Shown here: in pieces, positions 18,163 through 26,070 of the stretch
Layout of the letters: each line of letters opens with the position of its first letter
Position numbering within the stretch: position 1 is the first letter of the stretch
Assembly (NCBI RefSeq): GCF_014692875.1
Contig: NZ_CP061171.1
Location: 1,736,001 to 1,800,000 of the forward strand
Direction: 5' to 3'
Source: Pedobacter riviphilus
Lineage (GTDB): Bacteria > Bacteroidota > Bacteroidia > Sphingobacteriales > Sphingobacteriaceae
DNA length: 64,000 nucleotides
Position numbers and translations under genes: made by a program
Notes under the pieces: model-generated
What the model saw: only the letters and a program-made list of their open reading frames with translations
What the model was told of the DNA's origin: nothing
The model's database searches: none

Positions 18163-18207
18163 CCGAAGGAGTTCTTTTGGAACACTCTGTCCAAATTGGG
18201 ATTGATT

Positions 18208-19200
18208 TTAACTATTTAAAATTTCATCAATCAGTTTTATTTCAGTATCACTAAATTCTATATTATCTAAAGCTTTAATTGAATCAGTAATTTGCTCTGG
18301 TTTACTGGCTCCTATCAATACTGTGGTAATTCTATTGTCTTTCAATATCCATGATAAAGCCATATGCGCTAATTTTTGTCCGCGAGATTTAGCAACATCA
18401 TTTAGTTTAGCAATTACAGCTAATTTATCTGGTGTAATATTGCTTTCTTTCAAAAAAATGCCACTTGTAGCTACTCTCGAATCGGAAGGAATGCCATGTA
18501 AATATTTATCAGTAAGTAAACCTTGGGCCAATGGCGAAAATGGAATACAACCCACACCATTTTGTGCCAAAACATCAAGTAAGCCATTTTCAACCCAACG
18601 TTCAAACATCGAATATTTAGGCTGATGGATTAAACATGGAGTACCGTTATCTTTAAGGATTTTGATCGCTTTTGCCGCTTCTTCTGCTTTATAATTCGAA
18701 ATGCCAACATATAAAGCCTTTCCCTGTTGAACCAAGAGACTTAAAGCCCCCATAGTTTCCTCAAGTGGTGTTTCAGGATCTGGACGGTGGTGGTAAAAAA
18801 TATCAACATAATCCAGTTTCATGCGTTTTAAGCTTTGGTCTAAACTAGAAACCAGGTATTTTTTCGAACCCCAATCGCCATAAGGACCATCCCACATCGT
18901 ATATCCTGCTTTGCTTGAAATAATCATTTCATCACGATAGCCCTTAAAATTTTCATGAAGGATTTTTCCAAAAACTTCTTCAGCCGAACCAGGAGGCGGG
19001 CCATAATTGTTTGCCAAATCGAAATGAGTAATTCCGTTGTTAAAGGCGGTATAAATTAAGTTTTTGCTGTTTTCAAAAACGTTAACATACCCGAAATTAT
19101 GCCATAAGCCCAACGATATAGCAGGCAGTTTTATGCCACTGTTTCCACAACGGCGATATAGCATTTTGTCGTAACGATCTGTTGAAATGATTTGATTCAT
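18208..19200 (-). CDS. Aldo/keto reductase, YghZ/GPR type
   Basis: This 330-residue NADPH-dependent aldo/keto reductase is closest in pattern to E. coli YghZ (L-glyceraldehyde 3-phosphate reductase). I chose the ATG at 19200 because the protein then starts MNQIISTDRYDKMLYRRCG, mirroring the YghZ N-terminus. An in-frame TTG at 19278 adds an unlikely 26-residue extension. The catalytic tetrad is visible: Asp and Tyr in FDLANNYG, Lys in SSKAGY and His in YHHRPD. Cofactor-binding residues lie in the C-terminal LIGASKPEQI. Such enzymes detoxify aldehydes including methylglyoxal. It is monocistronic. Confidence 0.92.
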   Translation of the reverse strand: MNQIISTDRYDKMLYRRCGNSGIKLPAISLGLWHNFGYVNVFENSKNLIYTAFNNGITHFDLANNYGPPPGSAEEVFGKILHENFKGYRDEMIISSKAGYTMWDGPYGDWGSKKYLVSSLDQSLKRMKLDYVDIFYHHRPDPETPLEETMGALSLLVQQGKALYVGISNYKAEEAAKAIKILKDNGTPCLIHQPKYSMFERWVENGLLDVLAQNGVGCIPFSPLAQGLLTDKYLHGIPSDSRVATSGIFLKESNITPDKLAVIAKLNDVAKSRGQKLAHMALSWILKDNRITTVLIGASKPEQITDSIKALDNIEFSDTEIKLIDEILNS

Positions 19201-19588
19201 ATTTGGAATTTGATTGACGCAATAATAATCAGTTTTAGCGGATTTTAATCGATTATTGGTTAATATTATCTTCTTCAAATAAACAAAACGCTGAAAGTTT
19301 AATTAAGCGGTATAGCAATCCTCATGCTGAGATTGTTTCAATATGTAATATTTAGCTCGTCTCTTAAAAAGATCCTGAAATTTAGAAAGACGATTAAAAT
19401 AAATCAAAGATTTTTAATCATTCTACGTTTTGTTATCATCACTTCTACAAATTGTATCATTGCTGATTTCTAAAGTAAATTATTGTTAATATATACTTCT
19501 ACTAACTTCTAAATCGTTTTATTTGTAAAGATAAGTGATATACTTATATTTAAAATTATTATTAAAATCTAAACCAAGTATCCATTTT
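19201..19588. other. Divergent intergenic region
   Basis: This spacer lies between the divergent aldo/keto reductase and aldose epimerase genes. It is AT-rich, with no protein-like frame and no copy of the dispersed repeats. It must hold both promoters, but no operator-like palindrome stands out. Confidence 0.5.
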
Positions 19589-20761
19589 ATGAAACTACAA
19601 TCATTAACAAGCCTGGCTGTGCTAGCGGCTATTAGTATTGCATCTTGCCAATCCGGAACCAAAAAATCTTCATTTGCAGATAGTTTAAAAAGTGATTCAG
19701 TAGCAGTTGTAAAACTTGCTGCCGATTCTTTTAAAAAGGAAATTGATGGTAAACCGACAGCATTGTATACCTTAAAGAATAAGAATAGTGTGGAAGCCAT
19801 TTTTACTAATTATGGTGGGCGCCTGGTGAGCTTACTGGTACCGAATAAAAATGGTAATTTGATTGATGTGGTAGTGGGTTTTAAGAGTGTTAATGATTAC
19901 GAAAAATCAACCGAACCTTATTTCGGCGCAACTATTGGCCGATATGGCAACCGTATAGCAAAGGGCAAATTTACGCTTGAAGGTAAAACCTATTCGTTAT
20001 TTACCAATAACGGACAGAATACGCTTCATGGCGGAAAAAAAGGTTATCAATATGTGGTTTGGGATGCCAGTCGGCCCAATGCCAATACTTTAGTGCTTCA
20101 TTATTTATCAAAAGATGGGGATGAAAATTTCCCCGGTAATTTAGATGTTAAGGTAACTTACACATTAACAGATGATAATGAACTGAAAATGGATTATGAG
20201 GCTAAAACAGATAAAACTACAGTCGTAAATTTAACAAATCATGCATTTTTTAATTTAAATGGCGAAGGAAGCGGTGAGATTTTGAACCACGAGGTACAGA
20301 TTTATGCAGATGAATACACACCTGTTGATACTACTTTGATTCCGACGGGAAAAATTGAAAAGGTTAAGGGAACCCCGTTCGATTTCACCACTGCAACTAC
20401 TATTGGTGCTCGGATAAACGATAAAAACCAACAGTTAAGCTTCGGTAAAGGTTATGATCATAACTACGTGCTAAATAAAACCAAAGCGATGGGCATGTTT
20501 CACGCGGCTACTGTTAAAGGAGATAAATCGGGAATAGTGATGGATATTTATACACAGGAGCCAGGCCTGCAATTTTATAGCGGCAACTTTATGCAAAGCA
20601 AAAATACCTTTAAAACTGGTGCTAAAGATGATTTTAGAACAGCACTTGCATTAGAAACACAACATTTTCCAGATTCACCAAATCAACCCGCTTTTCCATC
20701 AACGGTTTTAAAACCCGGACAGGTGTATAAAACAAGCTCGATATATAAATTTACCAAATAA
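19589..20761 (+). CDS. galM: Aldose 1-epimerase (mutarotase), predicted lipoprotein
   Basis: This 390-residue enzyme interconverts alpha and beta anomers of aldoses. The ATG at 19589 is preferred over an in-frame GTG at 19535 because it gives a clean lipoprotein signal with lipobox SIASC (cysteine near residue 19). The mutarotase core shows GATIGRYGNRIAKGKF, NGQNTLHGGKKGY, TNHAFFNLNGEG (catalytic His) and LALETQHFPDSPNQPAFP (catalytic Glu). Export to the periplasm or outer membrane suggests it acts on sugars being imported rather than on the cytoplasmic Leloir pathway. No gal genes adjoin it. It converges with a HAD phosphatase gene. Confidence 0.95.
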   Translation: MKLQSLTSLAVLAAISIASCQSGTKKSSFADSLKSDSVAVVKLAADSFKKEIDGKPTALYTLKNKNSVEAIFTNYGGRLVSLLVPNKNGNLIDVVVGFKSVNDYEKSTEPYFGATIGRYGNRIAKGKFTLEGKTYSLFTNNGQNTLHGGKKGYQYVVWDASRPNANTLVLHYLSKDGDENFPGNLDVKVTYTLTDDNELKMDYEAKTDKTTVVNLTNHAFFNLNGEGSGEILNHEVQIYADEYTPVDTTLIPTGKIEKVKGTPFDFTTATTIGARINDKNQQLSFGKGYDHNYVLNKTKAMGMFHAATVKGDKSGIVMDIYTQEPGLQFYSGNFMQSKNTFKTGAKDDFRTALALETQHFPDSPNQPAFPSTVLKPGQVYKTSSIYKFTK

Positions 20762-20790
20762 TTGTTTTGGCGATTGCTACAATGATCAAT

Positions 20791-20825
20791 AAATACGGTC
20801 TGCAGAAATGGAGGCCGTATTTACT
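20791..20825. terminator. Hairpin between converging galM and HAD genes
   Basis: AAATACGG (20791-20798) pairs with CCGTATTT (20815-20822), followed by ACTTT. It sits in the 64-base gap between two converging stop codons and probably terminates galM. The 16-base loop makes it weaker than the other terminators here. Confidence 0.5.
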
Positions 20826-21491
20826 TTAGAAAAATTCTTGTAAAACGGGATCTGTATAATCTTCTATAAAAGAAATGATGTTGTTGTAAGCTGCAAATTC
20901 TTCCTTAGTGTGCATAGTGGTGAGTACAACACATTTCATTCCGGCATTTTGAGCTGCTTCAACACCTTTTGGTGCATCTTCAAAAACTATACATTCACTG
21001 GCTGCAACGCCTAAAATTTCAGCTCCCTTACTAAAGGTTTCCGGATCTGGTTTACTATTTACCACATCTTCGGCGCTAACTATGGCTTTAAAAAAAGAAC
21101 GGATATTTAAATTATCAAGTACAAAATTGATATTGAAGGGAATAGCTGCCGATCCAATAGCCATTTGAATGCCTGATTGTTTTGCCTTTTCCAAAAAATT
21201 GCCTAAGCCAGCTATTAATGTTAAATGTTTTTTATAAGCTGCTTGATATCTGTGTTCTTTTTCGATAGAAATTTGATCAATCTGTTCTTGAGAGAAATGA
21301 CCAACACCAAAAACACGTTCTAACAGATCTTGGTTTTTTCCATACATCTGTTTTTTTACTGCATCGAAGCTAATGCTTGCTCCTAAATCTTTTGTAAGTA
21401 TGTTATGCCAAGCCTGATTGTGAAAAGCCATATCATCAATCATGGTGCCATTAAGATCAAAAAGAAAGGCTTTGGGTTTATTGTTCGTCAT
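20826..21491 (-). CDS. HAD-superfamily hydrolase, beta-phosphoglucomutase-like, with DxNGT motif
   Basis: This 221-residue HAD protein has a C1-type cap and is of the beta-phosphoglucomutase/YcjU subgroup. Motif I is FDLNGTMIDDM: the nucleophilic Asp is present, but the usual second Asp (general acid/base) is Asn. Motif II is the Ser/Thr in IGSAA, motif III is the Lys in KPDPETF, and motif IV is the acidic pair in FEDAPKGVEAA. The residue change suggests a phosphatase or mutase with altered chemistry, or a different acid/base residue. Substrate is unknown. It converges with galM, which may be coincidental, although both would act on sugars. Confidence 0.88.
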   Translation of the reverse strand: MTNNKPKAFLFDLNGTMIDDMAFHNQAWHNILTKDLGASISFDAVKKQMYGKNQDLLERVFGVGHFSQEQIDQISIEKEHRYQAAYKKHLTLIAGLGNFLEKAKQSGIQMAIGSAAIPFNINFVLDNLNIRSFFKAIVSAEDVVNSKPDPETFSKGAEILGVAASECIVFEDAPKGVEAAQNAGMKCVVLTTMHTKEEFAAYNNIISFIEDYTDPVLQEFF

Positions 21492-21714
21492 GGCGGCAAA
21501 ATTATCAGATTTTTTTTATGATTTAGTTAAAATATTGTGATCAAAACGAAAATTTAATGAATAACTTATTCCTTAAAGTGGTGCCAAAAACGGATGATGT
21601 GAAAAATAAATTTTATAAAACTGTAATTTTTGGGCTGGTACACTCGTTTTTATATTTAGAAATCCGATATTCAGGTAATAACTTATATAGTTTTAAAATA
21701 GGGGGATAAATATT

Positions 21715-22323
21715 ATGACCGCTGTACATTATGACATTGATCCTCTTCTCAAATATTTAAATGAGCTACAGCCATTAAGAAAAGAAATAATTGAGCGGGT
21801 AAAGACCGAAACATTCAAAATTTCTGTGCGTAAGAATGAGCTTTTGTCTAACCTTAGCGATATTAGCGGCGATTGTTTGTTCTTTATTGTTAAAGGGGTA
21901 GTGCGGGCTTTTGTGCTGGATGAAGGAAAAGATATTACCGCCTGGTTAGCGGATGAAAATCACCTGATCGGGAGTATTCGAAATCCAGGGACGCTTATCC
22001 CGACTTATCAGGAGCAATATCAGGCGCTGGAAGACTCAGAACTACTTATACTCTCGTATCGTTTTATTGACGATATGTACACACAATTTCCTGAAACCAA
22101 TATTTTAGCCAGAAAATTATTGGCTATAAATTACCATATGTCGCAAGAGCGATCTATCTTATCGCGAATCCCTTCAGCCGAAATGAGGTATAAACAGTTT
22201 AAAATCGGATATCCTAGTATAAAGTCTAGGGTTCCGCTAAAATTTTTGGCGAGCTATCTGGGGATGCGAATCGAAACTTTAAGCAGAATCAGAAAGAAAG
22301 AAAAACTAGGAGAAAAGAATTAG
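21715..22323 (+). CDS. Crp/Fnr-family transcriptional regulator
   Basis: This 202-residue regulator has an N-terminal cyclic-nucleotide-binding-like beta roll (about residues 20-120; GDCLFFIVKGVVRAFVLDEG). A dimerisation helix (about 120-145) precedes a short C-terminal helix-turn-helix (PLKFLASYLGMRIETLSRI, about residues 173-192). The residues that contact cAMP in E. coli Crp are not conserved, and no Fe-S cysteines are visible, so the ligand is unknown. The pattern is common in Bacteroidota for single-gene regulators acting on a neighbouring gene. Its stop codon overlaps the stop of the converging PAP2 gene by 4 bases. Confidence 0.88.
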   Translation: MTAVHYDIDPLLKYLNELQPLRKEIIERVKTETFKISVRKNELLSNLSDISGDCLFFIVKGVVRAFVLDEGKDITAWLADENHLIGSIRNPGTLIPTYQEQYQALEDSELLILSYRFIDDMYTQFPETNILARKLLAINYHMSQERSILSRIPSAEMRYKQFKIGYPSIKSRVPLKFLASYLGMRIETLSRIRKKEKLGEKN

Positions 22324-22952
22324 TTCGTTTTCTTTTTAAAGTAAAAATAGCAAAGGGGGAAAAGGCAGATTAAGCCTAACAAAAAACCACCAACTGTATC
22401 GGTAAACCAATGTGCACCCAGGTAAATTCTGGAAGGGGCAATGGTAATTATCAAAAACATCGATAAATAAGTTACTAGATTTCTGGTTAGCTTTGGCACA
22501 TCTTTCAAAGTAGTCATCAAAATAATTAAGAACCCAAAAAAGAGTGTGTAAGAAAGAACATGCCCACTTGGATAACTTTGAAATCGGTTTACTTCCACCA
22601 GTCGTACGTAAAATGCAGTAGGGCGCGGACGGTTAATCACATTTTTTATGCCTAGAATAATTAATCCAGATAGTAAAACTGAAGAAATGAATAGTCCCTC
22701 GCGTTTATATTTTTGCTGATAAAATATGATTGCCACTACCACTACCGAAAGTAAAGAATAGGGGAGTTCGCCAAAAAAACTGATAGCCAACATTAACTTA
22801 TCTAACCAATCTGCATGGTATCGTTGAATAAATAACGAGGTTTTAATGTCAAAATCAAGTATGGGATGCTGCGCAATAAAAAAACTTAGATAAGCAAAAG
22901 CAGCAACTAGTACAAAGAGTATAAAAATTAGCGTATTTCGTTTTAAAAGCAT
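22320..22952 (-). CDS. PAP2-family membrane phosphatase
   Basis: This 210-residue integral membrane phosphatase has about six helices. The acid-phosphatase signature is complete: KNVINRPRP (motif 1), PSGHVL (motif 2, in RFQSYPSGHVLSYTLFFG) and SRIYLGAHWFTDTVGG (motif 3). The ATG at 22952 is preferred over an upstream in-frame TTG because the first helix then starts properly after MLLKRNT. Members dephosphorylate phosphatidylglycerol phosphate, phosphatidic acid or undecaprenyl pyrophosphate. Substrate cannot be fixed from sequence. Its 3' end overlaps the converging Crp-type gene. Confidence 0.9.
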   Translation of the reverse strand: MLLKRNTLIFILFVLVAAFAYLSFFIAQHPILDFDIKTSLFIQRYHADWLDKLMLAISFFGELPYSLLSVVVVAIIFYQQKYKREGLFISSVLLSGLIILGIKNVINRPRPTAFYVRLVEVNRFQSYPSGHVLSYTLFFGFLIILMTTLKDVPKLTRNLVTYLSMFLIITIAPSRIYLGAHWFTDTVGGFLLGLICLFPLCYFYFKKKTN

Positions 22953-23029
22953 GTGTGTAGGTTGATGGAAGCCTAAAACTATGGATTTTATGCCAATAGA
23001 AATAAAAAAATCCAAGCTTTTTAAATTAG

Positions 23030-24133
23030 ATGCGCTTAATAGCCGAAATTGTTAAAAAATATTATCTTTATGACTTTAACGAATCTCACATGGAGGAAAA
23101 TCATTCCACAGCAGGTGCGCCACAAAGCCATTTTAACGAAAGCCTGTGCGCAAACTGTCAGGTAAACGTATACGAGCCTGGTTATACCATTAATTTATGT
23201 TCTGATTGCCGAAAAAGTTTAATTAAGTATCCCATACCCAAATGGATTAAATTTTTTGCACTTGGCATCTTAGCGGTTATGGTGATCAGTTTGGTGCGTA
23301 CACAGCAATATATCTCTGCTGCAGTCCATTTAGGCAAAGCTGAGAATGCAATAGATCAAAAACATTTTGTAACAGCACAACGTGAGTTGAGTTTAGTGTT
23401 GAACAAGTTCCCGAAAGATTTCAATGCCAATGCTTATATGATGGTTGCAAGTGCCTATAATTTTGATTTTGAAGCATACCAGATCGCTTTTGACAAGGTA
23501 GCAGATATAAAAACAGAGGATCAAACTTTATTGAGCACGGTAAATGCAGCCTCTGAATATATTGCCCAATCGTTCCCTAAGGATACGTTGATGTATAAAC
23601 GCATTGTTGCCGTTGCAAAGGATAAAGAAAAATTATTGGCACTTGTAGATAGTACCGACGAAATTGTATTAAAAACGCATATCGCTAATTTTTTATTCGA
23701 AACAAAAGATTATGATCGGGTTGATGGGATTGTAAACAAGGTCTTGGCGGTTAATCCTAATTTTTATCAAGCTTTGAGTTTGAAAACTGCTGTTAAAAGA
23801 AATACAGCCAAATATGATGAAGCTTTGGCCCTTTGCGATCGATTATTGGCATTTAATGCTGAAGATATTTATGTTTTATCGCAAAAGGCAAGGATTGAAC
23901 TTAAACGAAAACATGATAGAGAGGCTGCCGTTTTTGCTTCAAAAGCCCTGACCCTCGATCCTGAGAATGATAGTGCTATTGAAGCTACGGCAATGGTAGA
24001 CTATTTTGCCGGCAGGAAAAAGGAAAGTTTAGCGAGTTTGGCAAAAATAAAGGCCCACGAAACCCACTCGGGCGATAGTACTATATCGAAGCGTTTATCA
24101 CCCATTATTTTGGGTTCAGAAATTTATAGGTAA
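23030..24133 (+). CDS. Zinc-ribbon, single-TM, TPR-repeat protein
   Basis: This 367-residue protein has three parts. The N-terminal cytosolic segment carries a treble-clef or zinc-ribbon pattern (CANC at about residues 40-43, then CSDC about 17 residues later). One transmembrane helix follows (about 75-93, KFFALGILAVMVISLV). The long C-terminal region is built of tetratricopeptide repeats, with A-x-x-x-L-x-P signatures such as FPKDFNANAYMMVASAY and ALSLKTAVKRNTAKYDEALA. ATG 23030 and an in-frame ATG at 23090 are both possible starts. The membrane HExxH protein begins 15 bases downstream, so the two form an operon. The TPR domain is probably a protein-docking module for that partner. Confidence 0.75.
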   Translation: MRLIAEIVKKYYLYDFNESHMEENHSTAGAPQSHFNESLCANCQVNVYEPGYTINLCSDCRKSLIKYPIPKWIKFFALGILAVMVISLVRTQQYISAAVHLGKAENAIDQKHFVTAQRELSLVLNKFPKDFNANAYMMVASAYNFDFEAYQIAFDKVADIKTEDQTLLSTVNAASEYIAQSFPKDTLMYKRIVAVAKDKEKLLALVDSTDEIVLKTHIANFLFETKDYDRVDGIVNKVLAVNPNFYQALSLKTAVKRNTAKYDEALALCDRLLAFNAEDIYVLSQKARIELKRKHDREAAVFASKALTLDPENDSAIEATAMVDYFAGRKKESLASLAKIKAHETHSGDSTISKRLSPIILGSEIYR

Positions 24134-24148
24134 TTAGAAGATAAGATT

Positions 24149-24679
24149 ATGTTTGTTCCAGGTATATTAATCAGTATCGTTACTTTTCCAGGTGTAATTG
24201 TGCACGAGCTTGCTCACCAGCTTTTTTGCAGGTTATTTAAGGTTCCAGTATTTGAAGTTTGCTATTTTAGACCCGAAAATCCAGTAGGTTATGTTTTACA
24301 CGAGCCCGCAACAAAGGTTTATCAAACGGTATTTATTTCTGTGGGGCCTTTTATTATTAACACACTCCTGTGTTTTATTATTGGTTTTTCGGCTTCGCTG
24401 CAATTTAAATTCGATTCGGCCAATGTTTTAGATTATTTGCTGATGTATCTGGCCATTTCGATCGGTGCGCATGCATTTCCAAGTACAGGTGATGCAAACA
24501 GTTTATGGAATGCGGTTGTAAAATCGAAAACTACTTCCTGGTTATCTAAAATTGTGGTAACCCCTATAGTCGGTTTTATATACGCCGGTGCTTTGGGATC
24601 TTTCTTTTGGCTTGATATTATCTATGGAGGTGCCGTAGCTTTAGGCTTACCTTATCTAATCATTAAATTTTTAGTGTAA
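24149..24679 (+). CDS. Membrane-embedded HExxH metalloprotease-like protein
   Basis: This 176-residue hydrophobic protein has about four to five transmembrane helices. The zinc-site motif is VHELAHQLFCRLFKVPVFEV (His-Glu-x-x-His near residues 23-27), located in the first helix as in site-2-protease-like (M50) families. A second conserved-looking segment, GAHAFPSTGDANSLWN (about residues 109-124), may supply the third ligand in place of the LDG motif of classical M50. It is co-transcribed with the zinc-ribbon/TPR gene. A role in regulated intramembrane proteolysis is inference. A non-protease HExxH membrane protein is also possible. Confidence 0.75.
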   Translation: MFVPGILISIVTFPGVIVHELAHQLFCRLFKVPVFEVCYFRPENPVGYVLHEPATKVYQTVFISVGPFIINTLLCFIIGFSASLQFKFDSANVLDYLLMYLAISIGAHAFPSTGDANSLWNAVVKSKTTSWLSKIVVTPIVGFIYAGALGSFFWLDIIYGGAVALGLPYLIIKFLV

Positions 24680-25000
24680 GAAAAACTACAAGACTAAAAA
24701 TATTCATCAAGGAAATAAAACTATTCATCAAGGAAATACGCCTATCCGTATAATTCGTTATGATATATTAAAATGATTTTCAATCTTCGAGCTAGATAAT
24801 AAGGATATCTATGCTTACGAGGTTGGCAGGATTAATTTCCTGCCAGCTGAAGGAGCACCCCATTCTACAATTTACTCATAAATTATACTTTTTGTATTAA
24901 CGCTCCGGCCGAAGCTTACCTCCTTTAAATTAGGAGGTGCTTAGGTTGATAGGTATTGTGTGCCTCAGCCATCTTGTTTTTAAACAATTTACAGCCATAG
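24680..25000. other. Intergenic region with direct and inverted repeats
   Basis: There is no credible gene in these 320 bases. They hold a 17-bp direct repeat with a 21-bp period (see 24701-24738) and a palindrome ACCTCC/GGAGGT around 24919-24939. The sequence CGCTCCGGCCGAAGCTTACC near 24901 is GC-richer than its surroundings and may be a piece of a dispersed repeat. Confidence 0.5.
24701..24738. repeat. 17-bp tandem direct repeat
   Basis: TATTCATCAAGGAAATA occurs exactly at 24701-24717 and 24722-24738, giving a 21-bp period. It lies 20 bases after the stop of the membrane metalloprotease-like gene. Two turns of helix apart, the copies could be a regulator binding site, or simply a local duplication. 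Confidence 0.6.
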
Positions 25001-25516
25001 ATGGTTTTCTTAAGTATGGGGCCTAAGCCATATAAAGAAGAGGATATTAAAGTTCCCCGCTTTGAAGAAAGTGCTGGTTTTTACACCACTACGCAACGAA
25101 GTAAGAGCATGTCTAAAATTAGGGCAAAAAATAGCCTGCCTGAGTTGAAACTTCGTAAGGCGCTTTGGGCTAAACAAGTTAGGTTCAGAATCCATCCTAA
25201 AAATTTCCCTGGTAAACCAGATTTGGTTATCAATAAATACAGGCTCGCCATATTTGTAGATGGCGATTTTTGGCATGGATACAAATGGGATGAAAAGAAA
25301 TCGACCTTAAAAACAAATGCTGGTTTTTGGATCCCAAAGATTGAACGAAATATACAACGCGACAAATATATTAACCAACAGTTAAGCGCTAATGGTTATA
25401 CCGTAATGCGGTTTTGGGAACATGAGGTGAAAGAATGTTTAACTGCCTGCGTTAATCAGATTTTGCTTTATATAGAGGCAGCTAAAACGGCAATAATACC
25501 ACAATCTGATGATTAA
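25001..25516 (+). CDS. vsr: Very short patch repair (Vsr-like) endonuclease
   Basis: This is a 171-residue nuclease of the PD-(D/E)XK-related Vsr family. Characteristic segments are RSKSMSKIRAKNSLPELKLR (the SxxMSxIRxKxTxPE signature), FRIHPKNFPGKPDLVI (metal-binding Asp), FVDGDFWHG, and the terminal MRFWEHEV. Classical Vsr nicks 5' of T:G mismatches produced by deamination of 5-methylcytosine and is encoded next to its cytosine methyltransferase. No methyltransferase is present in this window, so this copy is an orphan. Starts at 25001 or 25016 are both possible. In Vsr proteins three cysteines and a histidine bind structural zinc; the cysteines appear to be largely absent here. Confidence 0.88.
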   Translation: MVFLSMGPKPYKEEDIKVPRFEESAGFYTTTQRSKSMSKIRAKNSLPELKLRKALWAKQVRFRIHPKNFPGKPDLVINKYRLAIFVDGDFWHGYKWDEKKSTLKTNAGFWIPKIERNIQRDKYINQQLSANGYTVMRFWEHEVKECLTACVNQILLYIEAAKTAIIPQSDD

Positions 25517-25521
25517 GATGT

Positions 25522-25872
25522 TTATTTTACAATAATCTGCTTCGGATCGGTAACTAAAATCTGTTTTTTACCTTTAAAATCTGATACGATGCCAGTAACA
25601 CAAATTTTATTTCCCATAAACATACTTGAAGGTTCTGAAGGGAATTTATGCTCATCTTCTTTATTTATGACTACTGTAAGCAGTTCTTTTGGATAAGCAC
25701 CACCTAAATTAATTAGCGTTAATTTATCTAAAGCCTTTGCACTATATACTGAATCGCAAATGGTTACATTTTTACCGATGTATTGTGCGGCATCTTTAGC
25801 TAATACCAGTGTTTGGCTCTTTGCATAAAATGCCATGGCCATTGGCAAAAGAAAGAGAAATAATTTTTTCAT
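25522..25872 (-). CDS. Secreted small protein, possible OB-fold domain
   Basis: This 116-residue protein has a clear signal peptide (cleavage near YAKSQ-T, residue 20). The mature part follows a beta-rich pattern: AAQYIGKNVTICDSVYSAKA, then LTLINLGGAYPKELLTVVI, then ICVTGIVSDFKGKKQILV. This resembles secreted OB-fold modules seen with bacterial nucleases and single-domain periplasmic proteins. No catalytic residue set is visible. It converges with the vsr gene (5-base gap between stops), so no functional link is implied. Confidence 0.7.
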   Translation of the reverse strand: MKKLFLFLLPMAMAFYAKSQTLVLAKDAAQYIGKNVTICDSVYSAKALDKLTLINLGGAYPKELLTVVINKEDEHKFPSEPSSMFMGNKICVTGIVSDFKGKKQILVTDPKQIIVK

Positions 25873-26070
25873 AGATGGGATGATTTTAAATGAAAATTTA
25901 ACAACGCCAAAACCATTAGTTTAGCCTTTGCAAAGGTAAGCTGAATTTGATAGAATTAATAACTAAAAGCCTAACAAGCGCAAATATTACATGGAGTAGA
26001 TTTTATGTTGAGCCGGAAATTTGCTAAATTGTAAGATAAATATTGCTAGCCAAATATTTTTTCTGTTTAT

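Noticed and set aside
24901..24940. ACCTCC/GGAGGT palindrome as terminator
   Set aside because: It has no T run and lies far from the preceding stop codon. It may be repeat debris.
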